Counted from the stretch's first letter, positions 14,140 through 23,652 are shown. The stretch: DNA of 64,000 nucleotides from an uncultured Roseiflexaceae bacterium (GCA_937988885.1 CALKHR010000109.1:77419-141418); one strand, 5' to 3'. Notes: a model not told the origin generated them from the letters alone. Translations and numbers: made by a program.

Positions 14140-16821
14140 CTAATCTGCGTAATCTGTGAATGATAAAACTTGCGCCACCGCATCACGGCGCGTCGTCACC
14201 CCCAACTTCCGAAACACCTGCTTCAACTGCGTCTTGACCGTATTCACCGAAACCACCAACTCCTCAGCGATCTGCGCATTCGTATACCCAGCAACCAGCA
14301 AACGCAGCACACGGCGCTCCTGCGGACTCAGCGCCGCCATCCCAACCGCCTGCTCATCCTTGCGCACCAAATCGCGCAACACCCCCTGAGCGAAGCGCCG
14401 CAACGGCGGCTCGCGCAACAGCGGCATCGTGGCCCGCAACAGCCCCACCATCGGCTCACCGACATCGAGCAACAACTGCCGCTCCCCTGCGCCCTGAAGG
14501 CACAACAACGCCTCACGCAGCACCGCCTGGGCCTCGGAAGCACGCTGAGCCTGCCGTAGCGCCAACGCCATCAACACCCGTATCTCAGCCAAGTTTCGCC
14601 AGTGCTCCTGCTCCTCCGCAGCCTGCGCCAACGCAGAGAGCTCAGTCAACGCCAGCGCCTCCTCACCGCGCCTTAAGCGCCAGCGCACCACCAACAGCGC
14701 CGCCTCCGCCAGCCGAGGCTGCGTAGCCACCCAGCGCTCCACCGCAGCCGAATCGCCGAGCCACAGCCGCAACTGCGCCTGAGCCATCGCCAAAACCTGT
14801 TGCGCCTGGTCAACCTGCTGCGCAGCCAACAGAGCCATCGTCTCGCTCACCCACCGCGCCGCCGCCTGTGCATCGCCCTGCCGCGCCAACACCCGCGCCA
14901 ACAACCACACACTATTCGCCAACACCATCGGCTCGCCCAGTTGCTGAGCGCTCGACACCACCTGCTCGGCAGTACGTACCGTCAGCGTGCCCTGTCCCTC
15001 GGCCAGCCGCGCCAAACCCAAGCGCGCGGGCACCTCATCCGAGCGATCGCCATCCTCCAGCGCCGCCTTCAGCACCTGGCTGAACAACGCAGCCGCCTGA
15101 TGATAATCGGCCTGCCGAAACGCGATATCCGCCAGCATCAGCTTACTGGCGCGCACTGCCGGACCAGAATCCACCGACTGACTGAGCGCCAACCCTTCGA
15201 GCAGTGTTTGGCGCGCAACAGCGAGACGGCCCGCATCGAGCTCCGCGCGACCCACAAAGCCCAGGCACGCGCCGCGCCAAAAGGTCTCCGTTTCAGGCAA
15301 CAGTGGCAGGGCGCGCCGCGCATACACAATCGCCTGATCCATCTGGCCAAACCACAACGCAAACAACGCCCGAGCGCCGTACAATTGCCCCAAACGCTGC
15401 TCATCACGAACCGCGAGCCAGCCCTTCTCGGCGCAGCCAAGCAGCGTCTCGACAGTGGGCATCAGCACGCTCCGTGGCTGCGTGGAGGTGCGCAACAGCA
15501 CAAAACACGCGCACAAACACAGCAACGGGCGCGGGTGCAGCATCGCAGCGGGCAACTGCCCGAACCAACGCTGCAACACATGGCTATCCACCAGATCGAT
15601 CAAATGCATCGGCGCAAGAAAACGCTCCAGCAGAGACGCCGCCGCCTCCCAATCTTGCGCAGCCAGCGCAGCCTCAATCGCCTCGTGGAGCAGGCCGTGG
15701 TGCGCAAACCAAGCGCTAGCGCGGCGATAACACTCATGCAACAACTCCTGCCCCAAGCGTGCCTGCGCAATCTGACGCATCGCCTCGGCAAACAGCGCGT
15801 GGTAGCGGTACCAGCCCTGCGTACCGTCGAGCGGCATCAGGAACAGTTGCAACTGAGACAAATGCGCCAACAACACCGCACTTCCCGTTCGGCCAGTCAC
15901 CGCATCGCACAGATCGGCGGTCAACCGATCGAGGATGCTGGTGCGCAGCAGAAACTCCTGGATATGGGCGGGTTGATCCTCTAACAGTTCGGTCAAGTAC
16001 GCCACCAGGCTTGGCCCCGCCAACAGTTCGGGCAGCGCATCGGGTGTCGCCGAGCGCGGCAGGCCCAGCAGCGCCAAACGTAGACCAACCGCCCAACCTT
16101 CGGTGCGCTGACTCAAATGCGCAAGCACATCGGGCGGCAGCGCAAAGGGAAATATCAACTCCGCAAACGCAGCGACCTCGCTTGGCGTAAAACGCAGATC
16201 GACCACGTTCAGTTCGCACAGATCGCCACGGGCGCGCAAGCGGGCCAGCGGCAGCGGCGGCTCGTTCCTGGCGATCAACACCATCCTCAGATTGGCGGGC
16301 AACTGCTCCAGCACAAAGGCTAGCGACTCGTGGATCTCGGGCTGCTCGATCGAATGATAATCCTCAAGCACAACCATACTTGGCTCGCGCCACTCCGCCA
16401 GATCGTTGAGCAGCAAGCGCAACACCGTCGCGATCGGCGGCGGCGCAAATGGCTGCGCAGGCCGAGCATTCAGTTGTGCCATCGCCGTCCGCCCAAGGTC
16501 AGGGTGAAGGGACTGGAAAGCACTCAGCAGATAGCGCCAGAAACGCACCAGATCGTTATCGTCGGCATCGAGCGAAAGCCAAGCCCTGCGCACATGCTCT
16601 GGCTGTTGCCGCAACCACTGGCCCACCAGCGTTGTCTTGCCAAAGCCCGCCGGAGCGATCACCGTTGTCAGCGTGGCGTCGCGGCCCGCATCGAGTTGTG
16701 CAAGCAGCGCTGTACGCTGCACCAACCCCACACGGGGACGGGGAGGCAACAACTTGGTGCGCAGGATCAAGTCGTTTGTATCGGATACATGCAGATGCTC
16801 AGCAGAATGCACACGCGACAT
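14140..16821 (-). CDS. MalT-like STAND ATPase LuxR-family transcriptional regulator
   Basis: An 893-aa cytoplasmic regulator of the MalT type. The N-terminus has the family signature KLLPPRPRVGLVQR followed by Walker A APAGFGKTTL (about residue 60). A long helical TPR-like sensor region follows, and a LuxR helix-turn-helix closes the protein (SPQERRVLRLLVAG, then VSVNTVKTQLKQ). Known relatives bind ATP and an inducer, oligomerise and activate transcription. The ATG at 16821 directly abuts AAAGG, which is too close; a GTG three codons later (16812) would have proper spacing and may be the true start. It sits between hairpin repeats and is the regulator closest to the megasynthase, so control of that cluster is possible but not shown. 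Confidence 0.9.
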   Translation of the reverse strand: MSRVHSAEHLHVSDTNDLILRTKLLPPRPRVGLVQRTALLAQLDAGRDATLTTVIAPAGFGKTTLVGQWLRQQPEHVRRAWLSLDADDNDLVRFWRYLLSAFQSLHPDLGRTAMAQLNARPAQPFAPPPIATVLRLLLNDLAEWREPSMVVLEDYHSIEQPEIHESLAFVLEQLPANLRMVLIARNEPPLPLARLRARGDLCELNVVDLRFTPSEVAAFAELIFPFALPPDVLAHLSQRTEGWAVGLRLALLGLPRSATPDALPELLAGPSLVAYLTELLEDQPAHIQEFLLRTSILDRLTADLCDAVTGRTGSAVLLAHLSQLQLFLMPLDGTQGWYRYHALFAEAMRQIAQARLGQELLHECYRRASAWFAHHGLLHEAIEAALAAQDWEAAASLLERFLAPMHLIDLVDSHVLQRWFGQLPAAMLHPRPLLCLCACFVLLRTSTQPRSVLMPTVETLLGCAEKGWLAVRDEQRLGQLYGARALFALWFGQMDQAIVYARRALPLLPETETFWRGACLGFVGRAELDAGRLAVARQTLLEGLALSQSVDSGPAVRASKLMLADIAFRQADYHQAAALFSQVLKAALEDGDRSDEVPARLGLARLAEGQGTLTVRTAEQVVSSAQQLGEPMVLANSVWLLARVLARQGDAQAAARWVSETMALLAAQQVDQAQQVLAMAQAQLRLWLGDSAAVERWVATQPRLAEAALLVVRWRLRRGEEALALTELSALAQAAEEQEHWRNLAEIRVLMALALRQAQRASEAQAVLREALLCLQGAGERQLLLDVGEPMVGLLRATMPLLREPPLRRFAQGVLRDLVRKDEQAVGMAALSPQERRVLRLLVAGYTNAQIAEELVVSVNTVKTQLKQVFRKLGVTTRRDAVAQVLSFTDYAD

Positions 16822-16914
16822 CCTTTCGGTTCGGTATAGGAGAACAGACGAGCCAAACAGAAGGTTTGTTGCTCAAAGCCGAGGCGTACCTGACAAGGTG
16901 ACACGGTGACTCGG

Positions 16915-17185
16915 TGAACAACTCAAGATCGCGCTACTGTACACACAAACACCTAAAAAGCACACCACACTGCCAATCGCCGCCGAGCGCGCCCCCACAC
17001 CACCACCCGCCACGTACGACAAGGCATAACCACGGGCGCATCCCACGAGGCTGCCTTCCACTTTGGGGTCCAGGGGCGACAAACCCCTGGTCGTGGTTTC
17101 CAAAGGGCCGCGACCGGCCCTTTGGGCCTGCGCAGCAGCCTACGCCTCGTACGAACGCGCCTCCCCGCCGAATGGCGCATCCCAC
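16915..17185. repeat. Hairpin repeat, copy 2
   Basis: Second copy, upstream of the LuxR gene. The first hairpin has changed to CCAGGGG / CCCCTGG with loop CGACAAA (17070-17090), losing one base pair relative to copy 1. The second hairpin is identical to copy 1 (17100-17125). A 23-bp junction separates it from copy 3. The flank 16822-16914 shows only the short GGTGAC-type units. Confidence 0.85.
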
Positions 17186-17208
17186 ATCATCGTGACTTGG
17201 TGAATCGG

Positions 17209-17480
17209 TGAACAACTCAAGATCGCGCTGCTGGACACACATACACCTAAAAAGCACACCACACTGCCAATCGCCGCCGAGCGCGCACCCACACCACCAC
17301 CCGCCACGTACGACAAGGCATAACCACGGGCGCATCCCACGAGGCTGCCTTCCACTTTGGGGTCCAGGGGCTTATCGCCCCTGGTCGGGGTTTCCAAAGG
17401 GCCGCGACCGACCCTTTGGGCCTGCGCAGCAGCCGACCTGCTCGCGAGTACGCGCCTCCCCGCCGAATGGCGCATCCCAC
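17209..17480. repeat. Hairpin repeat, copy 3
   Basis: Third copy, in direct orientation after copy 2. The first hairpin (17364-17384) has loop TTATC, the exact reverse complement of the copy 1 loop GATAA, within the same stem. The second hairpin (17394-17419) has one G-to-A mismatch in its right arm. A partial extra unit (GAATGGCCCATCCCAC) follows at about 17491-17506; beyond it nothing is seen up to the terminator at 17547. Confidence 0.85.
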
Positions 17481-17546
17481 ACTCTCACGAGAATGGCCCA
17501 TCCCACATCCTCGCGCGATCATCCACACATCCTTAAACCTGAGCAC

Positions 17547-17574
17547 AAAAAAAGGAGCGGCCAGTAGCCACTCC
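17547..17574 (-). terminator. Intrinsic terminator of cyclase-NHLP operon
   Basis: On the minus strand GGAGTGGC / GCCGCTCC forms an 8-bp stem (one G-T pair, loop TACTG) followed directly by seven T residues. It lies 27 nt after the stop of the NHLP peptide gene. Confidence 0.85.
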
Positions 17575-17601
17575 CCAACACTTCAGGTAAACCAGCAACG
17601 C

Positions 17602-17820
17602 CTAAATAAACCCAGAACCAGCAGTCTTCGAAATGCGCTTATCAAGCGTGCCAGCAAACGCCAACAGGCTCTCAGCATCTAACTTCTCCAAGGCATCCAA
17701 CTCATCCTCGGTCAAGTTATACTCTTTACAAGCAGCCCGTGCATCATCGATCAGGGCTTGGCGAAAGGCTGCATCCGTCACAGCGCGACCAATCACGCGC
17801 TCGATTTCAGACTGAGACAT
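17602..17820 (-). CDS. Os1348-type NHLP-clan small protein (RiPP leader-like)
   Basis: A 72-aa acidic helical protein that matches the pattern of Os1348-type nitrile-hydratase-leader-like (NHLP) peptides: MSQSEIERVIGRAVTD at the start, then a central NLTEDELDALEKLD segment and a short basic/small-residue tail (KRISKTAGSGFI). Members of this clan serve as leaders of ribosomal peptide natural products or have unknown small-protein roles. The tail is short and lacks Cys, Ser/Thr-rich or GG-processed core features apart from Ser, Thr and Gly in the last residues. No RiPP-modifying enzyme is visible in the window. The Shine-Dalgarno AAAGGAGC lies inside the last codons of the cyclase gene and the gap to its stop is 3 nt, so translation is probably coupled. 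A signalling-partner role is equally plausible. Confidence 0.8.
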   Translation of the reverse strand: MSQSEIERVIGRAVTDAAFRQALIDDARAACKEYNLTEDELDALEKLDAESLLAFAGTLDKRISKTAGSGFI

Positions 17821-17823
17821 CAG

Positions 17824-20800
17824 TTATACGCTCCTTTCAACATGGGAGGCTAGCTGTTGTAATTCACCGCCCGCCCCTATAAGTACAAACGTATCCTGTG
17901 CTGATTTTAGATACGTTTGCGCAAGAGATTCGTTACCGATTGATGCAAGCGCCTTCCCATAGGCAGCCCATGTTCGAGCCAACTCAAAGCTATCCTTAAT
18001 CCCCTCCAACAGAGCCAAGCTAGCTTGGAATTCCGCATCAAAAGGCGCTCCCTGCGCCGCCAACACCTGCCCCAACAACCGACGAGCGATCCCCTGATCG
18101 TATCTACTACCAATCTCAGTACTCAACTCGACAGCCTGTTGCGCGTATTGTAGCGCAGCATCACAGTCGCCCTTCGCCAGCAGCGCCTCGGCGAGCGCAT
18201 TCATCGCCTCAGCCTTCAACCGTGTCGCGTGCAACGCCTCCGCACGCTCAAGCGCGTACGTCGCGTGGGCGATCGCATCATCGAACGCCCCCATCGCATT
18301 CAGCGACACCGCCATATTCATCAGCGTATTGGCCTCCTGATACGCGCTGCCAAGCTGCCGATTGATGTCGAGCGCCTGATGATAATCCTCCAACGCCTGC
18401 TCGTAATCGCCCTGATGGTACGCGATCACACCCAGCGTATTGTGAATCTGCGCGATATTCTGCTGATCCTTCATATCCTTCGAAAGAACCAGCGCCTCAT
18501 CGCAGCGCCTCCGCGCCTCGGCATACGCCCCTAAACTGATTAACGCATACGCAGCATTATTGGCCGCAAACACCAGCGTGTAGCGCAAATTGATCTTGCG
18601 GGCCAACTCCTCCGCCACCCGATAATGCTCAAGCGCACGCTCGTACTCGCTCTGCAACTGCCACAGATAGCCCAAATTGTTATGCGAGAAGATGATACCG
18701 GGCAGATCGTCGATCGACTCGCGCGCCCGCAGACTGCGCTCGAAATGCATCTGCGCACGGGGATAATCGCCGCGCATCCCGAAGATACCGCCCAACTCCG
18801 AATGTAAGCGCGCCTCGATCAACTCATCGTCGCGGCTACGCGGATCGCGCCGCACCGCCTGCAAGCCCTCCTCGCACGCCTGAATCGCCAGATCGTACTC
18901 ACCGCGTCGCTTGCGCACCAGCGCGATATCGGCGCAGATCAGCGGCAGCGCCAGCGGCGACAAATCCGGCGCGCCGGAGCGCACAATCGCCATCGCCTGC
19001 TCAAGTTCCTCAAGCGCGGCCACGTACTGACCCTGCTTCTCGAGCACACTGCCGCGCTTGCGATACGCGCGACACTTCACATCCGGCGTCACCTGGCTCG
19101 CCGCCAGGATAGCAGCATGTTGGGCCAACGCCTCATCGTAGCGCCCCACCGTCGCCAACACATCGCCGAGCGCATCGCGAGCCTCCCAGACCCGCGTATC
19201 CTCCACCGCAGGCTCCAGCAGCTCCAGCGCCCAGCGGTAGTACTGCATCGCCTCTTCGTTCGCATACACATCGCGAGCGGCGTGGCCAGCCTTCAATAGA
19301 TACGTGATCGCCTTATCCAAGCGGTCGCTATGCCGATAGTGATGCGCAAGCAGGCCGTAATAATCATCGAGATCGTGAGCGTGAGAACGCTCGATATAAT
19401 CCCCGATCCGACCGTGCAACTCGCGGCGCCGCGCATACAATAGGCTCTGGTACGCCACCTCTTGCAGCAACGTGTGGCGGAACGAGTGAATGCGCTCGGG
19501 GCGCACCCGCTCCTGAACCGTGATCTGCTGCATATCGAGTTCGAGCAACTGCTGAACCAATACCTGCTCATCGGCCCGCTGGATCGATTGCAACACCCGG
19601 AACGGGATTTGCAAGCCGATCACCGACGCGATGCGCAGCAGGTTGCGGCTCGGCGTATCCAGCCTGTCGATACGGGCCAACAACAGCCCGCTCAAACTAT
19701 CCGGCAGATCTTCCAGCACATTCGCAGCCAATTGCGGTGTTGCAGCATCGACCTTTTGTCGCACGGCATCCAGCAACTCGGCCAAGAATAGCGGGTTACC
19801 GCTAGCGCGTTGCACCAACTGGTTGATGAGCGTCGGCGGCAGCGGCGCATCGCCCACCAACGCCTTCGCCAGCGCAGCGCTCTCCTCCGCCGAGAGCTCC
19901 TGAAGTTCCAGCACCTGCACCGTCTCATCGGCAATCGGCAGCGATTCGGATGGTCGGTGGATGCCTAGCAACAACACCGCATGGCCCGCAACATGGCCAG
20001 CCACCCGCCGCCAGAGATCAACCGAGATCGAATCGGCCCAATGCATGTCCTCGAACACCACCACCACCGGACCGGCCTGCGCAGTGTGCAACAGCATCTG
20101 CTCAAGCAGCTCAAAGCGGCGCGTCTGGCGCATCTGCGGATCAAGACCGCGAGTCAATCGATTATCAGCGATATCCAAACGGGCCAGATCGCCCAGCAGC
20201 GGCAGCCACTCTTCCATCCCGGGGCCGAGCTCGGCCAACTGCGCCACCAACTTGCGTTCACGGACCGAATCATTATCGCCCGCCGCAAAACCACACAGCG
20301 CCTTCAGCCATTCGGCCCAAGCGCTGTAGGGCGTGCTCGCATTGTACGAGAAGCAGACTGCGCGCAACACCCGCGCATGCGCCGCCAGCGCCTGATCCAG
20401 CAGTGCGGAGACCAAGCGGCTCTTGCCCACGCCTGCCTCACCCACGATCCGCACCGCGCGGCCTTGGCCAGCGAGCGCAGCCTGCAGATGCGTCTGCAGC
20501 CACGTCAACTGCTCCACCCGCCCGATCAGCGGCCCGTTCGAGATCGGCCCAACCGACAGATCGCGCTCACCGACAAGGCGGAACAACGGCAACGGAACCG
20601 CCTTACCCTTGAGCGCCAAACTCCCACGGGGATCGCACTGCAAGCGCTCGTCGATCGCCTGAGCCACCGCAGCGCTGCACCAAACCTCGCCCCAGGTCGC
20701 CTTGCTCATCACGCGGGCCGCCACGTTGACAGCGTCGCCCATCACCGTATACTCTTTGCGCTCGACGCTGCCGACATTCCCCGCAAACACGGCGCCCAAG

Positions 20801-22089
20801 TTCAAGCCAATTCGTTGCTGGATGGTGAACGGCACATCGTCGCTCTGAAACACTTCCTGAGCCAGCCGTTGCAGCACATTCCCAAACTGGTCGCGCATCG
20901 CCAGCGCAGCCTGAGCAGCGCGCTCGGTGTGATCCTCATACGCGATCGGCGCGCCGAAGAACGCCACCAACTTGATGCCCTCCTCGGCCACATCAAGCTT
21001 ATTGATCACACCGCCGAACTGCTCGATCGCCGTCTGCACGACTTCCACATAGATCTGCACCGCTTGAGCCGCCTGCTCGGGAGGCAACTGCTCGGCGAGC
21101 ACCTCCAAACCAGCCACTTGGCCGAACAGCACCGTCACAGGCCGCAGATCGGCCTCGATCTGTGGCTGCTCCGGGTTCGCCAAAATGCGCCGCAACAACT
21201 GCTCTGGAATATAGGGGCTTACCCGATCGAGTTCATCGAGCAAACGGGGGATCGCGACCTCAGGAGGATCGGTGATAGGAGGCTCATCTGCGAACGGCTC
21301 GTGTGGACGTTGCGGTGGGGCCACCCGCATCACGCGCCAGAAGCCCGGCGCAACCTCCTGGCCCTCGGCGAATGTCGTGAGCGCCTCCCACGCCTGCGGC
21401 CCCACAACCACCTCGCTCGGGCCAGCGTGCCCCTCGGCAGCCGCCACCCGGTTCACAGCCGCGCCAAGCACACTGTAGTATTGCGCCTGCCCACGCCCAG
21501 CGCTTACAAACGCCACGCGGCCACTCTCAACGCCGACATGCAAATGCATCGGGAACTCGCCGATACCCGGCACAGCCCGCACATACCCGTGAAGCGCATC
21601 CTGAAGGGCCATCGCAGCCCGCACCGCCGTGCGCGGATGACGATCATCACCAAAAAACACGAGCAACGCATCGCCACCGAACGACACCAGATCGCCGCCA
21701 TAATCACGAATCACACGAATCATCGTGACGAACACGTCGTTGAGGAACGCCGTCACCAACTCAATGCCTTCGCGACCGAGCATACTCAGCCGTTCGGCCA
21801 ATGCCGTCGAACCCGATAGATCGGCAAACAGCAGCGAGCCATCGACCCAAGATAACCACGGGCTATTCAACCGCTCGTCTAACAACTGGTGAAGCAAGAG
21901 GCGCGGCACGTACGTCGCTACGGTGTAGCGCGCCGCCGCAAGATGCACAAACGCCTGGATAGGCTGAATGGACTGCAGAGAATAGCCGTTACGGCCATTT
22001 TCGAGGTCAGTGAACAGATAGCGCCGTAAACGTGGATCATTGAGGGAAAGCTGAAGGGCGCTGGATGTGTTGTTAAGGGATTGCGCCAC
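17824..22089 (-). CDS. Soluble adenylyl cyclase-like protein: two cyclase domains, AAA ATPase, TPRs
   Basis: A 1,421-aa cytoplasmic signalling protein. The first class III cyclase domain (about residues 75-260) keeps both metal-binding aspartates (LLFADLSGST and FGGDALLVFF). The second (about 320-500) has LFGQVAG and AEEGIKLVAFF at these sites, so the metal-binding Asp residues are lost. A STAND/AAA domain follows (Walker A GEAGVGKSRLV near 560, Walker B VVVFEDMHWAD), then a long TPR region with many ALEDYHQALDINRQLG-type repeats to the end. This order matches the soluble adenylyl cyclase (sAC/CyaB-type) family. The GTG start at 22089 has AAGGAGC at proper spacing. It is the first gene of a two-gene operon with the NHLP peptide. 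Whether it makes cAMP or cGMP is not decided here. Confidence 0.9.
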   Translation of the reverse strand: MAQSLNNTSSALQLSLNDPRLRRYLFTDLENGRNGYSLQSIQPIQAFVHLAAARYTVATYVPRLLLHQLLDERLNSPWLSWVDGSLLFADLSGSTALAERLSMLGREGIELVTAFLNDVFVTMIRVIRDYGGDLVSFGGDALLVFFGDDRHPRTAVRAAMALQDALHGYVRAVPGIGEFPMHLHVGVESGRVAFVSAGRGQAQYYSVLGAAVNRVAAAEGHAGPSEVVVGPQAWEALTTFAEGQEVAPGFWRVMRVAPPQRPHEPFADEPPITDPPEVAIPRLLDELDRVSPYIPEQLLRRILANPEQPQIEADLRPVTVLFGQVAGLEVLAEQLPPEQAAQAVQIYVEVVQTAIEQFGGVINKLDVAEEGIKLVAFFGAPIAYEDHTERAAQAALAMRDQFGNVLQRLAQEVFQSDDVPFTIQQRIGLNLGAVFAGNVGSVERKEYTVMGDAVNVAARVMSKATWGEVWCSAAVAQAIDERLQCDPRGSLALKGKAVPLPLFRLVGERDLSVGPISNGPLIGRVEQLTWLQTHLQAALAGQGRAVRIVGEAGVGKSRLVSALLDQALAAHARVLRAVCFSYNASTPYSAWAEWLKALCGFAAGDNDSVRERKLVAQLAELGPGMEEWLPLLGDLARLDIADNRLTRGLDPQMRQTRRFELLEQMLLHTAQAGPVVVVFEDMHWADSISVDLWRRVAGHVAGHAVLLLGIHRPSESLPIADETVQVLELQELSAEESAALAKALVGDAPLPPTLINQLVQRASGNPLFLAELLDAVRQKVDAATPQLAANVLEDLPDSLSGLLLARIDRLDTPSRNLLRIASVIGLQIPFRVLQSIQRADEQVLVQQLLELDMQQITVQERVRPERIHSFRHTLLQEVAYQSLLYARRRELHGRIGDYIERSHAHDLDDYYGLLAHHYRHSDRLDKAITYLLKAGHAARDVYANEEAMQYYRWALELLEPAVEDTRVWEARDALGDVLATVGRYDEALAQHAAILAASQVTPDVKCRAYRKRGSVLEKQGQYVAALEELEQAMAIVRSGAPDLSPLALPLICADIALVRKRRGEYDLAIQACEEGLQAVRRDPRSRDDELIEARLHSELGGIFGMRGDYPRAQMHFERSLRARESIDDLPGIIFSHNNLGYLWQLQSEYERALEHYRVAEELARKINLRYTLVFAANNAAYALISLGAYAEARRRCDEALVLSKDMKDQQNIAQIHNTLGVIAYHQGDYEQALEDYHQALDINRQLGSAYQEANTLMNMAVSLNAMGAFDDAIAHATYALERAEALHATRLKAEAMNALAEALLAKGDCDAALQYAQQAVELSTEIGSRYDQGIARRLLGQVLAAQGAPFDAEFQASLALLEGIKDSFELARTWAAYGKALASIGNESLAQTYLKSAQDTFVLIGAGGELQQLASHVERSV

Positions 22090-22189
22090 AAAATGCTCCT
22101 TGCCTCATTCTCACTAGCTGTCGGTCATCCGACTCTCAAAAACATAAACGCAAAAACGACCCAAATTTTTAGAGATGCCTTTACATTTC

Positions 22190-22211
22190 GCAACAAACGT
22201 TGTTTTGTTGC
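22190..22211. promoter_or_regulatory. Perfect inverted repeat upstream of cyclase gene
   Basis: GCAACAAA / TTTGTTGC with a 6-nt centre lies about 100 nt upstream of the cyclase start, in the gap after the NERD gene. No T-run follows, so it looks more like an operator than a terminator. No regulator can be assigned. Confidence 0.3.
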
Positions 22212-22308
22212 TGCAAGAGCCGAACATGGGCAAAGTGGGTGTTTGGAGTGGAACTATCGCCCCTCACAAACACCCACCCAGTATCATTACCACAACTGAG
22301 TTATCTCA

Positions 22309-23652
22309 TCAAAAAGGGTCGCTGCGGATGGGCACAAGCCAAGTGGTCTCGCCGAACGGCAACTGCCGAATTTTAATCACGAGTGTCTGAGCATTCAAGC
22401 TCACCGAGCGCGCAACCACCGCAGTACCACGCGCCTTTCCTCCAGGGGCGGCCTCAAGTTCGAGCGAACTCGATAGAGTCTCATCTAAAACATATTCAGT
22501 ACCCAGGGAGTCGCGTACCGAGATATTCATATTCGTCAGCGGTAGCGTCACGGATTGGTTCTCTAAATTATTGCGCATACTCCAAGTCATCGTGATGCGC
22601 CCATCGCAGAAACTCACTTCATCGAGCGTCACGATCACCTGGGGAGCCAGATCTGGCGCTGCGCCTGTTACGCCCACATTGCGCCACGTTTCGCCATCGG
22701 CATTTAAGCGCCGCCCAATCGACTGAAAACCGCTCCAAACACAACTCGTTGTGAGATCGAGCGCAGGAGCGCCGATCCCGCCAGCCGGAGCACTCGTGCT
22801 CAACAGCATCGAATTGGCCTGATCGGGGAGAACGACGGGGCGCGGACGGAACTGCCACCAGCCGCCAAACAGCAGCAGCATCACCATCACAAGCGCGACC
22901 GCTCGGGCGGGCCACTGCGCGAACAGCGTGGACAAACGTGTCTGCCACGAGGGCGCCGCCGCAGGAGCTTCAGCCGCCGCCTGTTCAGGCTGCGCGGGAG
23001 CCGCATCGGGCACAGCAGCGCTCACCGAATCCCAAGAGGGCAGCACACCTGCGAGCAGCGAGTTGATCTCATTCCAACGCGTGCATCCCAACAACTGGGG
23101 GATGGCGAGCATCTCCTCCTCGCTGAGATCGATCTCCGAAGAGCGCTCGGTGACCAAATAGGCTGGCAGCATGTCCAAGCCCCTGAGCTCCACCTTCCAG
23201 TCGGTTTCGATCTGCGAACCCTCCTGGATCGTGGGCGCAATCACCACCAAACGCTTGCAGGTGCGGAAGTCAACTGAGGTCGTCTTTTGAGGCGATAAGA
23301 AGTCGCTACGATGATCGTTTAGGAAATTGATCAAACTGTAGTAGTACGAAATGACCTGGTTGTAGGGGTTTTTGCGGCCTGGATTGAGGCGCTTGCGCTC
23401 GCCGTTAGCACCTTCCACAAACCAAGGGCCGTTGACGCCGCCAAACACCTTGCCATCGCAGTGCTTCAACTCGATGATAAAGATCGCATCTTGCTTGATC
23501 AACACCAGATCAACGGTGCGACCACCAACACTGAAGTTCGCAAGGATCAAATACAGGCCATCAAGACGCTCTAGACCATTGGCTAGCGCCACAATTGCAC
23601 GTCGCTCGTTAGGATGTTCTGGCTTCTCGCCAATCCAGACCTGTACAGCCAC
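22309..23652 (-). CDS. NERD-domain membrane protein
   Basis: A 447-aa protein with an N-terminal nuclease-related domain (NERD, about residues 8-140): VGGRTVDLVLIKQD followed by IIELKHCDG carry the acidic residues and Lys of the nuclease-like core. A linker rich in Ala/Pro leads to one transmembrane helix (about 245-265, VALVMVMLLLFGGWW). The C-terminal ~180 residues have a beta-sandwich look and would be extracytoplasmic, or cytoplasmic if the topology is reversed. GTG start 23652 has GGAGG six bases upstream. NERD proteins are of uncertain function; a DNA-processing role is suggested for the family. Neighbours (cyclase, uvrB) give no clear functional clue. Confidence 0.8.
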   Translation of the reverse strand: MAVQVWIGEKPEHPNERRAIVALANGLERLDGLYLILANFSVGGRTVDLVLIKQDAIFIIELKHCDGKVFGGVNGPWFVEGANGERKRLNPGRKNPYNQVISYYYSLINFLNDHRSDFLSPQKTTSVDFRTCKRLVVIAPTIQEGSQIETDWKVELRGLDMLPAYLVTERSSEIDLSEEEMLAIPQLLGCTRWNEINSLLAGVLPSWDSVSAAVPDAAPAQPEQAAAEAPAAAPSWQTRLSTLFAQWPARAVALVMVMLLLFGGWWQFRPRPVVLPDQANSMLLSTSAPAGGIGAPALDLTTSCVWSGFQSIGRRLNADGETWRNVGVTGAAPDLAPQVIVTLDEVSFCDGRITMTWSMRNNLENQSVTLPLTNMNISVRDSLGTEYVLDETLSSSLELEAAPGGKARGTAVVARSVSLNAQTLVIKIRQLPFGETTWLVPIRSDPF

